Assembly: GCA_001513385.1 (NCBI GenBank)
Contig: LFTK01000050.1
Span: 1 to 41,884 of the forward strand
Source: Clostridiales bacterium DTU064
Lineage (GTDB): Bacteria > Bacillota > Clostridia > Oscillospirales > CAG-272
DNA length: 41,884 nucleotides
Direction: 5' to 3'
Shown here: positions 18,673-29,200 of the stretch, in pieces
Numbering within the stretch: the stretch's first letter is position 1
Layout: every line of letters starts with the position of its first letter
Made by a program: the position numbers and the translations under genes
Notes under the pieces: generated by a model
What the model was told of the DNA's origin: nothing
What the model saw: the letters and a program-made list of their open reading frames with translations, nothing else
Databases searched by the model: none

Positions 18673-20388
18673 TTATTCGCTTTTCACAAGCTCAATCAGC
18701 TCATCAATACTCTTTTTGCCGAACACGACTTTCTCATCGTTTATAATAATAGCAGGAACGCTCATTATCGAGTACTTATCCCGAAACTGCGGAAAACGCA
18801 TTACATCTATCATCTCGGCACTGACATTCGTGTTCTTGATTGCCATGAGCTGAGTGCCTACAACGACATCGGGGCACATATTGCAGGAGAGCGTAACGCC
18901 GACCTTAAAGCTGACGGGCTTATCAATCGAGTCTATTTTCGCCAAAGTATCATCGCTAATTGCCTGTCCCGGTCCTGCCGTATTGTAAAGCGTTATGATA
19001 AATGAATTTATCTCGTGCCCGCCGGGGATTCCGTGGAGCTGGACACCGGTTGGTGTTCCGTCAGGCGCAAGTACGGCTATGGTCGGGAAGATTGTTGCGT
19101 TAACACGGCGCTCAAACTCCTCGTCTTCCCCTTTTGTGAGCATTTTAAGCTTTATTTTATCCGACAATGATGAAAAATCGGTGAGAAATGAGACAAGCTC
19201 TCCATAAGTTTCATGTGTCGGGTCAAGGACAGCGGCAAGCGTGACAGTGTTTTCAAAACGCTCAAGAACTGATGCTATCTGTTCTCTGAGACTGTCGTCA
19301 AAATAATGCTGCCCTTCTGCTTTTTTCTCTTGTGGCTTCTTTTGCTCTGCCCCCTGCGTCGCTTTCATTTCTGCTTTGCTCGCCGACGCAACAGCATTGC
19401 CTTTTCCGTCTACGTCTACATTTTCGTCTTCTGTCCGGATTCCGAGCCGCTCCTTTATAGCTGTTATATACCTTTCAGCGGATGTCGCTGCTATTGCCCC
19501 GTCGGCTGTTGCCGTCACAAGCTGACGCAGAATCTTCGGGCGGACATCGCCAGCGGCGTAAACGCCGTCGATATTTGTCCTCATTTCATCGTCCGTGATG
19601 ATATAGCCGTACTCATCCGTCTTTACGCTGTCTTTAAACTCTGCGCTCTCCGGTATATACCCGACAAATATAAAGATTCCGAAGGTTGAGTCTTTATCAT
19701 CAACGTCGTATTGCCACTCTTCGTTTGTTTTGTTGTTTATGAAACGGGCGTATTTTAAAACACTGTCGCCGCCAGCTTCAATAATTTCAGTGTTGAACTT
19801 GACTTCGATTTTCGGGTGTGCCAGTACCTTTTCGGCAATAGATTTTGAGCAGGTGAACTCAGGCTCGCGTGCTATGACGGTGACTTTCCGCGCGTAACGC
19901 GTAAGGTATATTGCCTCTTCCGCAGCAGCAAACCCCGCGCCAATGACAAACACATCTTTCCCCGCGAAAAATCCGCCGTCGCATGTTGCACAGTAGCCTA
20001 TGCCGCGTCCTCTGTATTCAGCCTCGCCTTTGAAACCGAGCGTACGCGGTTTCGCGCCGGTGGCGATTATTACGGAAAGTGCTTCATAATCGCCCACCGT
20101 TGTGTGGATTTTTTTAATATCCCCGCTGAAATCGGCAGATAAAACAGTCGCCTTTGTAAATTCAACACCAAAGTTTTCAGCCTGTCGGCGCATTGTGGCG
20201 CTCAGCTCTTCGCCTGACGTCAGCATAATACCGGGGTAATTGACGACCTCCGATGTTATTTTAATCTGCCCGCCGGGTGCATCTTTTTCAAGGATGAGTG
20301 TTTTCAGCTTTGAGCGCCCGGCGTAAATACCGGCCGTCATTCCCGCACTGCCGGAGCCGATTATTATCAGGTCATATAGCTTCCCCAT
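18673..20388 (-). CDS. Thioredoxin reductase/AhpF-type flavoprotein fused to a C-terminal AhpF-N-like tandem thioredoxin-fold domain
   Basis: 571 aa; IIIGSGSAGMTAGIYAGRSKLKTLILE, CATCDGGFFAGKDVFVIGAG, TNIDGVYAAGDVR; C-terminal VGVTLSCNMCPDVVVGTQLMAIKN resembles the AhpF N-terminal motif SLSCHNCPDVVQALNLM. Confidence 0.93.
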   Translation of the reverse strand: MGKLYDLIIIGSGSAGMTAGIYAGRSKLKTLILEKDAPGGQIKITSEVVNYPGIMLTSGEELSATMRRQAENFGVEFTKATVLSADFSGDIKKIHTTVGDYEALSVIIATGAKPRTLGFKGEAEYRGRGIGYCATCDGGFFAGKDVFVIGAGFAAAEEAIYLTRYARKVTVIAREPEFTCSKSIAEKVLAHPKIEVKFNTEIIEAGGDSVLKYARFINNKTNEEWQYDVDDKDSTFGIFIFVGYIPESAEFKDSVKTDEYGYIITDDEMRTNIDGVYAAGDVRPKILRQLVTATADGAIAATSAERYITAIKERLGIRTEDENVDVDGKGNAVASASKAEMKATQGAEQKKPQEKKAEGQHYFDDSLREQIASVLERFENTVTLAAVLDPTHETYGELVSFLTDFSSLSDKIKLKMLTKGEDEEFERRVNATIFPTIAVLAPDGTPTGVQLHGIPGGHEINSFIITLYNTAGPGQAISDDTLAKIDSIDKPVSFKVGVTLSCNMCPDVVVGTQLMAIKNTNVSAEMIDVMRFPQFRDKYSIMSVPAIIINDEKVVFGKKSIDELIELVKSE

Positions 20389-20405
20389 AGTATATTCCTT
20401 ATAGT

Positions 20406-20969
20406 TTATAGTTTGCCTATTAAATCAAGAGATGGTTTGAGCGTTTCGGCGCCCGGCTTCCACTTTGCAGGGCAAACCTGATCGCCGTGTGCGGCAACAA
20501 ACTGTGCTGCCTGAACTTTTCTTAAAAGTTCCGAAGCTTCGCGTCCGATGTTGTTTGAGTTGACCTCGTAAGCAACTATCTTGCCCTCCGGATTTACGAC
20601 AAAGCTTCCGCGAAGCGCAAGACCTTCTTCGGGAATATATACCTCAAAGTCCTCTGCAAGCTGCGCTGTCGGGTCAGCAAGCATCGGGAACTTGATTTTC
20701 TTGATTGTATCTGAAGTATCATGCCATGCTTTGTGTACAAAATGGGTATCCGTCGACACAGAGTAAACTTCGCAACCGATCTTCTGGAACTCATCATAAT
20801 TGTCCGCAAGGTCGCCAAGCTCTGTGGGGCATACGAATGTGAAATCAGCTGGGTAAAATACAAATACCGACCATTTTCCGAGTATATCTGACTTTGAAAC
20901 TGTTTTGAAATCGCCATTGTGAAAAGCCTGAACTTTAAAATCGTTTATTTCTTTTCCGATAAGAGACAT
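20406..20969 (-). CDS. ahpC: Peroxiredoxin (alkyl hydroperoxide reductase subunit C)
   Basis: MSLIGKEINDFKVQAF..FYPADFTFVCPTELGDLADNYDEFQKIGCEVYSVSTDTHFVHKAWHD..., resolving Cys in GDQVCPAKWKPG. SD GAGGAGG upstream of MSLIG supports a start at 20969 instead of 20993. Confidence 0.97.
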   Translation of the reverse strand: MSLIGKEINDFKVQAFHNGDFKTVSKSDILGKWSVFVFYPADFTFVCPTELGDLADNYDEFQKIGCEVYSVSTDTHFVHKAWHDTSDTIKKIKFPMLADPTAQLAEDFEVYIPEEGLALRGSFVVNPEGKIVAYEVNSNNIGREASELLRKVQAAQFVAAHGDQVCPAKWKPGAETLKPSLDLIGKL

Positions 20970-21010
20970 TTGTTTGTCCTCCTCTGTATACATTTAATTT
21001 TTATTAATGA

Positions 21011-21418
21011 TTACTCTTTGCCGGAGTCTTTTTTCATACACTCGCGGCAGATACCGTAGAAAAGCAAGTATCTGCTTTTGACAAAAAGGCCAGTTGACGC
21101 TTCGACTGCCCGGTCAAGGTCAGATAATAGCTTTGCGTCAAGCCCCTCTCCGGTGTCGAGTATATGACCACACTCCGTGCAAACTACATGGTAGTGATCT
21201 TCTGTGTTAAAGTCGAACCTGTCCGGGGAGTTTGACATCGAAAGACGTAAAATCTCACCGTCTTCAGCCATTTCGCTTAGGTTCCTGTATACAGTGCCAA
21301 GGCTGATATTCGGATACTCCTTGCGGATATAATCATAAACATCCGACGCCGTCGGATGATCGAGCTCAAGGAGAGCTTCCCGGATCATGTTTCTTTTAGC
21401 ACTAAATCTCTTTACCAT
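21011..21418 (-). CDS. perR: Fur-family regulator, PerR-like
   Basis: 135 aa; HPTASDVYDYIRKEYPNISLGTVYRNLSEMAEDGEILRL, NTEDHYHVVCTECGHI, C-terminal CRECM; adjacent to ahpC. Confidence 0.9.
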   Translation of the reverse strand: MVKRFSAKRNMIREALLELDHPTASDVYDYIRKEYPNISLGTVYRNLSEMAEDGEILRLSMSNSPDRFDFNTEDHYHVVCTECGHILDTGEGLDAKLLSDLDRAVEASTGLFVKSRYLLFYGICRECMKKDSGKE

Positions 21419-21431
21419 GTCTAATCCTTAA

Positions 21432-21446
21432 TAGTAATCATTATCG
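21432..21446. promoter_or_regulatory. Candidate Per box upstream of perR
   Basis: TAGTAATCATTATCG matches TTATAATNATTATAA at 11 of 14 specified positions and lies just downstream of the predicted -10. Confidence 0.65.
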
Positions 21447-21454
21447 TTATTGTT

Positions 21455-21483
21455 ATAGTATCGCTGAACTTACGAGTTGTCAA
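21455..21483 (-). promoter_or_regulatory. Sigma-A-type promoter for the perR operon
   Basis: Minus strand TTGACA (21478-21483), 17-nt spacer, TACTAT (21455-21460). Confidence 0.7.
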
Positions 21484-21744
21484 TAGCTAACTGAAAAATT
21501 TTTTGCGTTTTTGCTACTTTTTCATCATCTGCCCGCAAAATAAAGATGACACCTCTTATTATGCACGCAGTTTTGACTAATTCTCTTATATTAAAATGCC
21601 CTCATTGCGGCAGAATAATCAGTTTATTTATCATCAACAACAAATTAATTAAAATTTAGTCCCATAATCTTCCTTTATCATCAGTCAGAAGCATCACTTC
21701 TGCTTCAACATCAACCTTCTGCGAAAAAAACACCGGTAAAACTA

Positions 21745-21776
21745 TAAAAAAGTCAGGCTTTTTGTTTGCCTGACTT
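21745..21776 (-). terminator. Terminator downstream of hemW
   Basis: AAGTCAGGC ... GCCTGACTT, followed on the minus strand by a T tract. Confidence 0.78.
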
Positions 21777-21852
21777 AATTCTTTGTGTTATTTTGATTAA
21801 AATCTCCCGCTGTCGACGCTTTACAAAAGCGTGGCATTTCAAATTTAACCAC

Positions 21853-23100
21853 TTACTCAAGCATAAATGTGCCGTCAGCGTTGAAACTCAAAACTTCGGA
21901 GAGGATATAATTTGATACAAACATTCCGGCAGGTGTGAAGCTGTATACACCATTCTCAACTTTAACGTATCCGCCGGGAACAAATCTTTCGAGCTTTTTG
22001 CCATAGGTACGTGTGAAATCTTTACCGAACAGACGGAAGAACTCGCGCGAATCGACGCCGCTCGTCATTCGCATGCGCAGCATTATATATTCACCGACGC
22101 GCTCACGCAGTGGAATGATTTCGTTTTCGTCGGTCATTTCTTCTTTTGATACGTAGTTGACACCACGCATATACGAAGATATGCTCCGTTTAAACGAAAA
22201 ACGATATCCGTTGAAGTACGAATGCGCACCCGGACCAAATCCGAGGTACTCATCGCAGCGCCAATACTTTATATTATGGCGGCACTCAAATCCGGGACGG
22301 GCAAAATTGCTTATCTCATATTGAACATACCCGTTTTTAGCAAGGATGTCGATAGCATCGCGATACATGGCAAACTGCATCTCATCGCTTGGCATGGGGT
22401 AAGCTCCGCTTGCCACAGATGCGGCAAGCGGGGTTCCTTGTTCAAGCTTTAGCCCGTATATTGATATATGCTCCGGTTTTAACCGAAGGGTGAATTGCAG
22501 AGAATTCATGAATGATCTGTATGTCTGGTACGGGATGCCGTACATCAGATCAATATTTATATTCGTTATCTTCGCCTCGCGTGCGGCACGGAAACTTTCC
22601 TCAAAATCAGCGGGCGTGTGTATGCGCCCGAGCGCTTCAAGCTCTGCTTTATTCGCCGACTGAAGCCCCATGCTCAACCTGTTTACGCCAGCACGACGGT
22701 AACGCGTAAGCGTTTCAAAGTCAACAGTTTTAGGGTTTGCTTCAACCGTAAACTCAGGGTACTTCTGCAGGTGAAAATTATGTTTAATGGCTTTTATAAG
22801 ACGCAGAAAATCTTCAGGCGGCAGGACGGTCGGCGTTCCGCCACCGATATAGACGGTGTCAGGGGAATAATCGGCACAAGCCGCCTTGTAACTTTCCATG
22901 TGCCGGATAAGTGTGTCGATGTGTTTCGAATATACACCTGCCGATTTCGGTACATATGAATAAAAGTCACAGTACGAGCATTTTGAGGCGCAGAAAGGGA
23001 TATGAACATATATTCCGAGGCGCTTTCCATGCCTCCGCTTTATCATGAACATAATTATAATCCCTTCCACATTTATAGATTTAAAACTTAATAATATCAC
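21853..23100 (-). CDS. hemW: Radical SAM heme chaperone (coproporphyrinogen III oxidase-like)
   Basis: LGIYVHIPFCASKCSYCDFYSY, TVYIGGGTPTVLPPEDFLRL, EFTVEANPKT, RLSMGLQSANKAELEALGRIH, NINIDLMYGIPYQT. True start may be a downstream Met (MFMIKRR). Confidence 0.93.
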   Translation of the reverse strand: MILLSFKSINVEGIIIMFMIKRRHGKRLGIYVHIPFCASKCSYCDFYSYVPKSAGVYSKHIDTLIRHMESYKAACADYSPDTVYIGGGTPTVLPPEDFLRLIKAIKHNFHLQKYPEFTVEANPKTVDFETLTRYRRAGVNRLSMGLQSANKAELEALGRIHTPADFEESFRAAREAKITNINIDLMYGIPYQTYRSFMNSLQFTLRLKPEHISIYGLKLEQGTPLAASVASGAYPMPSDEMQFAMYRDAIDILAKNGYVQYEISNFARPGFECRHNIKYWRCDEYLGFGPGAHSYFNGYRFSFKRSISSYMRGVNYVSKEEMTDENEIIPLRERVGEYIMLRMRMTSGVDSREFFRLFGKDFTRTYGKKLERFVPGGYVKVENGVYSFTPAGMFVSNYILSEVLSFNADGTFMLE

Positions 23101-23188
23101 ACAATATAAGGCATACCTTGCCTTATTATTGTATCAACCGTATTAACTTACCAGCTTAACTTTAAGCTGATTCTTTTATTTGCTTATT

Positions 23189-25000
23189 CTATTCGTCGTC
23201 AAGCTTGAGGACTGCCATAAACGCTTCCGGTGAAACCTCAACAGTACCGAACCGGCGCATTCTCTTCTTGCCTTCTTTCTGCTTTTCAAGAAGCTTCTTC
23301 TTTCGCGTTATGTCACCGCCGTAGCATTTTGCAAGAACATCCTTCCTAAGCGCCTTTACAGTCTCACGGGCAATGACACGCGAGCCGATTGCAGCCTGAA
23401 CAGGAATCTCAAAAAGCTGACGCGGTATGTTTTCCTTTAATTTAACGACTATTTTACGCGCGCGTGCGTATGCTTTCTCCTCGTGGACAATGAATGTCAA
23501 AGCATCCACCGGGTCTCCGTTCAAAAGAATGTCGATTTTGACAAGCTTGCTGTCTGCATAGCCTTCCATCTCATAGTCAAGCGACGCATAACCGCGGCTC
23601 CGGCTCTTAAGCGCATCGAAAAAGTCATATATAATCTCATTGAGCGGCAGGCTATAATGAAGCTCAACTCGCGTCGCATCAATATACTTCATATCGTGGA
23701 AGATACCACGGCGATCGGTGCAAAGATCCATTATCCCGCCAATGTATTCTGTCGGCGTAATTATGCTTGCACGCACAATAGGCTCGCGGGCAACCTCAAT
23801 TTCATCCGGCGGCGGGTAATTCGTCGGGTTGTCGATTCGGACAATGCTCCCGTCGCGCTTTTTAATCTCATAAATAACGCTTGGCACCGTTGTGATAAGG
23901 TCAAGCCCGAACTCGCGCTCAAGCCTTTCCTCTATTATCTCCATATGGAGAAGGCCAAGAAATCCGCAACGGAAGCCGAAGCCAAGAGCAGCCGATGTTT
24001 CCGGCTCAAAGTGCAGCGCTGCATCATTGAGCTGCAGCTTTTCAAGCGCATCACGTAAATCGCCATAGCGGGCGCCGTCTGCGGGATAAATTCCGGCGTA
24101 TACCATCGGCACCGACGCTTTAAAGCCGGGCAACGGTTCTGTTGCCCCTCCTTCTGCTGTCGTTATTGTATCGCCGACGCGAGTATCTGCAACAGCTTTG
24201 ATGCTCGCTGTTATATAACCGACGTCCCCTGCGGCAAGATATTCAGCCTTAGTAAGCCCCAGCGGCTTCATGTACCCGACTTCTACGACGTCGAACTCCT
24301 GCCCCGTGCTCATCATCTTTATGCGATCACCCGGGCGCAGTGTCCCCTCAATTACTCTCACATAAACAACGACGCCGAGGTAACTGTTAAAGTACGAGTC
24401 GAATATCAAGCAGCGCAGAGGTGCGTTCTCATCCCCGCCGGGTGGTGGAATATCACGGACGATAGCTTTGAGCACATCGTCTATATTAAGGCCCGTTTTT
24501 GCACTGACTGCCGGACACCCTTCGGCCGGGATGCCGATTACATCTTCAATTTCAGCGCGAACACGATCAACGTCGGCAGAAGGAAGGTCGATTTTATTGA
24601 TAACAGGAACAATCTCAAGGTTGGCGTCGGCCGCAAGATAAGCATTAGCCAGCGTCTGAGCCTGTATTCCTTGTGTCGCGTCGACAACAAGAAGCGCCCC
24701 CTCGCAGGCATTCAGCGAGCGGGATACCTCATAGTTAAAGTCAACGTGACCGGGTGTGTCGATAAGGTTAAAAATATATGTCTCCCCGTCATCAGCTTTG
24801 TACTCAAGCCTGACAGCGTGAGCTTTTATCGTTATGCCGCGCTCGCGCTCAAGATCCATATTGTCAAGAAGCTGATCTTCCATCTCGCGCTCATCAACGG
24901 AATGAGTCGCCTCAATTATGCGGTCGGCAAGCGTGCTCTTTCCGTGGTCAATATGCGCAATTATTGAAAAGTTTCTGATTTTTTTCTGTCTTTCGGTCAT
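23189..25000 (-). CDS. lepA: Elongation factor 4 (ribosome back-translocase)
   Basis: 603 aa; [55 protein letters not shown]-terminal [24 protein letters not shown]. Confidence 0.98.
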   Translation of the reverse strand: MTERQKKIRNFSIIAHIDHGKSTLADRIIEATHSVDEREMEDQLLDNMDLERERGITIKAHAVRLEYKADDGETYIFNLIDTPGHVDFNYEVSRSLNACEGALLVVDATQGIQAQTLANAYLAADANLEIVPVINKIDLPSADVDRVRAEIEDVIGIPAEGCPAVSAKTGLNIDDVLKAIVRDIPPPGGDENAPLRCLIFDSYFNSYLGVVVYVRVIEGTLRPGDRIKMMSTGQEFDVVEVGYMKPLGLTKAEYLAAGDVGYITASIKAVADTRVGDTITTAEGGATEPLPGFKASVPMVYAGIYPADGARYGDLRDALEKLQLNDAALHFEPETSAALGFGFRCGFLGLLHMEIIEERLEREFGLDLITTVPSVIYEIKKRDGSIVRIDNPTNYPPPDEIEVAREPIVRASIITPTEYIGGIMDLCTDRRGIFHDMKYIDATRVELHYSLPLNEIIYDFFDALKSRSRGYASLDYEMEGYADSKLVKIDILLNGDPVDALTFIVHEEKAYARARKIVVKLKENIPRQLFEIPVQAAIGSRVIARETVKALRKDVLAKCYGGDITRKKKLLEKQKEGKKRMRRFGTVEVSPEAFMAVLKLDDE

Positions 25001-25108
25001 ATCCGTCTTTTTCTTTTTTAGCGCAAAAAGCGCCGTGTAAGTTTGTTTTCGTTTTAGCTTATATCATTCTTTTACGATAAATCTTTTTATGCTGTAAGCT
25101 TATACAAC

Positions 25109-26224
25109 TTATACATAATAGCTCGGCTTGACATCACGAAGCTTAATTTTACTTGTCACATCCGTGTAAACTGTTATCTTATCCGTAACGTCCCCAAGCA
25201 TTTTCGTGAAAAGATACTCTTTGAGCTTATCTTCAAAGTCAAGGAAGAAATCTGTGTATGCTTTGTCGTTCCACGGCGCTTCATCCATAGCATAACGCTT
25301 GATGAAGTGGACGCCGTATTGTGTTTCGACCTTTGTCCATTCGCCGACTTTAATTTTAAATGCCGCTGTGACAACATCTGTTATAAACTTCGTATCAGAT
25401 GATATATAATAACCCTTTTCATAAGACTTGTCCTCTGAGTATTCTTCCCAAAGTTCCTCAAAGGACGCGCCTGAATTGAGCCCCTCTTCAACAGCGGCAA
25501 TCGCTTTTTCCTTCTCGGCTATTTCATCGCTTGTCAGGTCTTTTGTCACAACTTTGCCATTTTCGTCATAAGTGTAATTCCCGTTTTCATCGAGAACATA
25601 TTTATACTTATTGTTTATATAAAGGTGCTGTATGTGAGAATAATTATCGTCAAGGAATTTTTTTCTATCATTATCTGATATCTCAGCTATGCCCGATTCA
25701 CCGAAAAGATAATTATAGCAATATGAAACCTTTGCATCCATGACGTATATATCGTATAAAATATCGTCATTTATGCCAAATTGCGAAAGATACTCATTAA
25801 ATGTTCGCTTTTTTCCGTCGGCAAGGTTTTTGCAAAGGTCATCTATTCCTTCCTTGACCTCTTTTTTCATGTCAGATGTAAACTTGAGCCCCATGTAATC
25901 GAAAAGCCACGCGCCGGCTACGTTTTTCTTGACATTTTCAAGAAGAACGACCGAAAGGTATTCCTCTGCTGTCATCCCATCCGTTGCTTCAGAATCCCAG
26001 AACTCATCCGTATCGGAAATTCCGGCGTATGACCGCATAAACACGGCTTTATAATGAGCAGCCCAGTATTCATACATGCGCGAGGTGACGATGATATCGC
26101 CGTATTCAAGCGCCGGCTCCCCTGCGTTACCGCACGCAGAGAGCACAGTAGCAATGGTTGCCGCTGCAACAACCAGCGCCGTGAATTTTATAATCGTGAA
26201 TTTTTTCAGCATTGATATCAGCAC
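25109..26224 (-). CDS. PrsA/SurA-like peptidylprolyl isomerase lipoprotein
   Basis: 371 aa; lipobox-like TVLSACGNAG; parvulin-like SHIQHLYIN...AAVEEGLNSGASFEELWEEYSED...KVGEWTKVETQYGVHFIKRY. Confidence 0.85.
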   Translation of the reverse strand: MLISMLKKFTIIKFTALVVAAATIATVLSACGNAGEPALEYGDIIVTSRMYEYWAAHYKAVFMRSYAGISDTDEFWDSEATDGMTAEEYLSVVLLENVKKNVAGAWLFDYMGLKFTSDMKKEVKEGIDDLCKNLADGKKRTFNEYLSQFGINDDILYDIYVMDAKVSYCYNYLFGESGIAEISDNDRKKFLDDNYSHIQHLYINNKYKYVLDENGNYTYDENGKVVTKDLTSDEIAEKEKAIAAVEEGLNSGASFEELWEEYSEDKSYEKGYYISSDTKFITDVVTAAFKIKVGEWTKVETQYGVHFIKRYAMDEAPWNDKAYTDFFLDFEDKLKEYLFTKMLGDVTDKITVYTDVTSKIKLRDVKPSYYV

Positions 26225-26293
26225 CTCGTTTAAAACACTAAAGCATTTTTTTGATTAACAAATATAATTATATCAATTTCCGGCACCTTATGT

Positions 26294-29200
26294 CTACATC
26301 GCACCGTCTTTGATTTGTATAAATTTCTTTAACAGCGATATGACAACTGCCGACGGGCGCTCGCCCGATGTCAGCCGGACTGTAATATACGGCGGATTTG
26401 CCGAAACTATGCGCGGCTGACGGTTTCGCTCGCAGCGCACAGCATCAACAAGCTTCGCCCACACGTCAATTTCAAGCTTATGCGGCTTTATGCTGATTTC
26501 ACTGTCTCGCTGTTCAATTGCACGTATGCCGGACGCGCGTCCAAGCCCGCGGATAAGAGCGATGTCAAGCAGGGATTTAGCCGCAGCCGGCGGCTCACCG
26601 AAGCGGTCGGTAAGCTCATCGTACATATCGCGCACGTCATCCTCATTCTCAATGTTTGCAATCTTCTTATACATTTCCATGCGATGACGGGAACTGTTGA
26701 TATAAGACTGTGGAAGATAAGCATCCTCGCGCAAGTCAACAGTACATTCGGGCAGCTCGGCAGGCATCGGGGTGCCTTTTTCTTCAAGAACGGCAGCCTC
26801 AAGCAGGCGGATATACATATCATAGCCAACAGCATTTAGGTGTCCGTGCTGCTGAGGACCCAAGAGATTGCCCGCCCCGCGTATCTCCATGTCGCGCAGC
26901 GCTGCACGGAACCCCGCGCCGAATTCCGTATGCTCGCGGATTGCTTCAAGGCGGTTTGTCGCCTCTTCAGACAATGCTTTTCCACGTTTGAATGTGAAAT
27001 AGGCATATGCCCGCCGCCCTGAGCGTCCGACGCGCCCGCGTATCTGATGAAGCTGCGCAAGTCCGAGCCTGTCGGCGTCCTCAATTATAAGAGTATTGGC
27101 ATTCGGCACGTCAACTCCCGTCTCAATTATTGTCGTTGACACGAGTATGTCAATTTCTCCGTCAAGAAGCGACTGCCATATCACCTCAAGCCTATCGCGG
27201 TCCATCTGACCATGCGCAACAGCAATCTGCGCATCGGGCAACGAACGGCGCAACCTTTCCGCTACCTGATGTATGCCGTCAATCCTATTGTACAGGTAGA
27301 AAACCTGTCCGCCGCGCCGCAGTTCACGGCGTATTGCCTCAAGTATCACAGCATCATCGTGTTCAAGCACGTATGTCTGAACCGGATACCTGTTGCCGGG
27401 CGCTTCGTCAAGGATTGACATATCGCGGATGCCGTTCATCGCCATATTAAGCGTGCGCGGAATCGGCGTTGCTGTCAGTGTCAGAACATCAACGCCCCTT
27501 GCAAGCTGTTTTAGCTTTTCTTTTTGCGCAACTCCGAAGCGCTGCTCCTCATCGACAATTAAAAGCCCGAGGTCGCGGAATTTTACGTCCTGGGAAATAA
27601 GACGGTGTGTTCCGATTATCATATCAATCTCACCGCGGCGCAATTTGCGCAAAATTTCCTCCTGCTGCGCCGGTGAGCGGAAACGTGACAGCATTTCTAT
27701 TGTAATCGGATACGGACGCATCCGTGCCATAGCAGTCGTGAAATGCTGATACGCAAGAATTGTCGTCGGAACGAGAAAAGCTACCTGTTTACCTGCCAGT
27801 ATTGCCTTGAAAGCAGCTCTTAGCGCTACTTCAGTTTTGCCATAACCGACGTCTCCGCAAAGAAGCCTGTCCATAGGCCACGGGCTTTCCATATCGCGTT
27901 TTATTTCTTCTATCGCCGCAAGCTGAGCTTCCGTTTCCTCATATTCGAATGAAAGCTCAAAGCCGCGCTGAAATTCATCATCCGGAGGGAAGGCAAAACC
28001 GTGCTTGCGACGGCGCTCAGCGTAAAGGGTTATAAGCTCCTTCGCCATATCCTTTGCTGCCGCTTTTGCTCGTGACTTTGCTCGTATCCAGTCGGTGCCG
28101 CCCATTTTTGAAAGCTTAACAACACCATCGGCATTTGCGCCTATATATTTTGAAACAAGCCCGAGCTGATCTGTCGGCAGGTAAAGAATATCTGTTCCGG
28201 CATATTGAATTTTTATATAATCCCGCGACACGCCGGCCGTCGTTAAGTTTTCTATCCCAAGATAACGGCCGATACCGTAAGCCTCATGAACAACGTAGTC
28301 GCCGGGCGTAAGATCGTTATATGATAATATTTTCTGCGATGCTGTTCCTGCTCGGCGTCCTGCAGCATCTATCCTTGTGCGCTTTTGTGTGCGCCGTTCT
28401 TGTGTTTCGGATGAAAACGACAATAGCACAATTCTTGACACCGGCAGCTCATATCCTTCGGGGTTGGCCGCGGGAACAGCATAAACAACGCCCGGCTCCA
28501 TATCCTTATATGAAACATCGGACACCGCAACAGCTGACACTCCGGCATCACGCAGGGCGGATGCCGTCACCTCGGCCGCCGCTTCGCTGCCGCAAGCAAC
28601 GGCAATTTTATATCCCCCTCGCACAAAAGACGCCGCATCTTCGGCAAGCAGGTTCATATTGCCCGAGTAAGCAACACCGCGGCGCGACGAGAAGCCATAA
28701 AGCCCTGCAAGAGAGCGCCCCGACATTCCGGCAGGGGAGAAAGTGCTGCAAGCTACATGCGCGTTTTTCTCGCGAAACAAATCAAGTTTATCTTCGTAAA
28801 ATGAGTACTCGGCAAGCTCAGGCGTTATAAGCCCGTCGGCGAGCATTTCTTTTATGTCCTCGCCAAGCTGCCACATATAGCCGTCAAGGCGTTTTTTAAC
28901 GCCATTAACGTCCGTTGTAATTATCGCAATGCGCCCTAAAGCATCAAAATAATCAAGAAGGCACACCCCGCCGCCGAAAACAAGCTTCATATATTTATCA
29001 ATCGACGGAATCGGGAGTCCGTTTGCCGCATAGTCCGCTTCTGATGATAGCTGAGCGCGGACTGTCTCGTTTTCCGCCTTTTTTATAAGCGAGCGCGCCA
29101 CCTTCTCTATCGCTTCGCGATCCTCACCGCGAGGACAAAGCTCGCGCACCGGTAAAATAGTTATTTTTGTTATCGAATTTATTGTGCGCTGTGTTGTAGG

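Noticed and set aside
21484-21744. ~260 nt AT-rich gap with small imperfect repeats (CAGAAGCATCACTTCTG)
   Set aside because: No coding potential or convincing conserved structure by eye; ordinary intergenic sequence.
23483-24058. 191-aa plus-strand ORF opposite lepA
   Set aside because: Antisense shadow ORF over a highly conserved gene; no recognisable domain.
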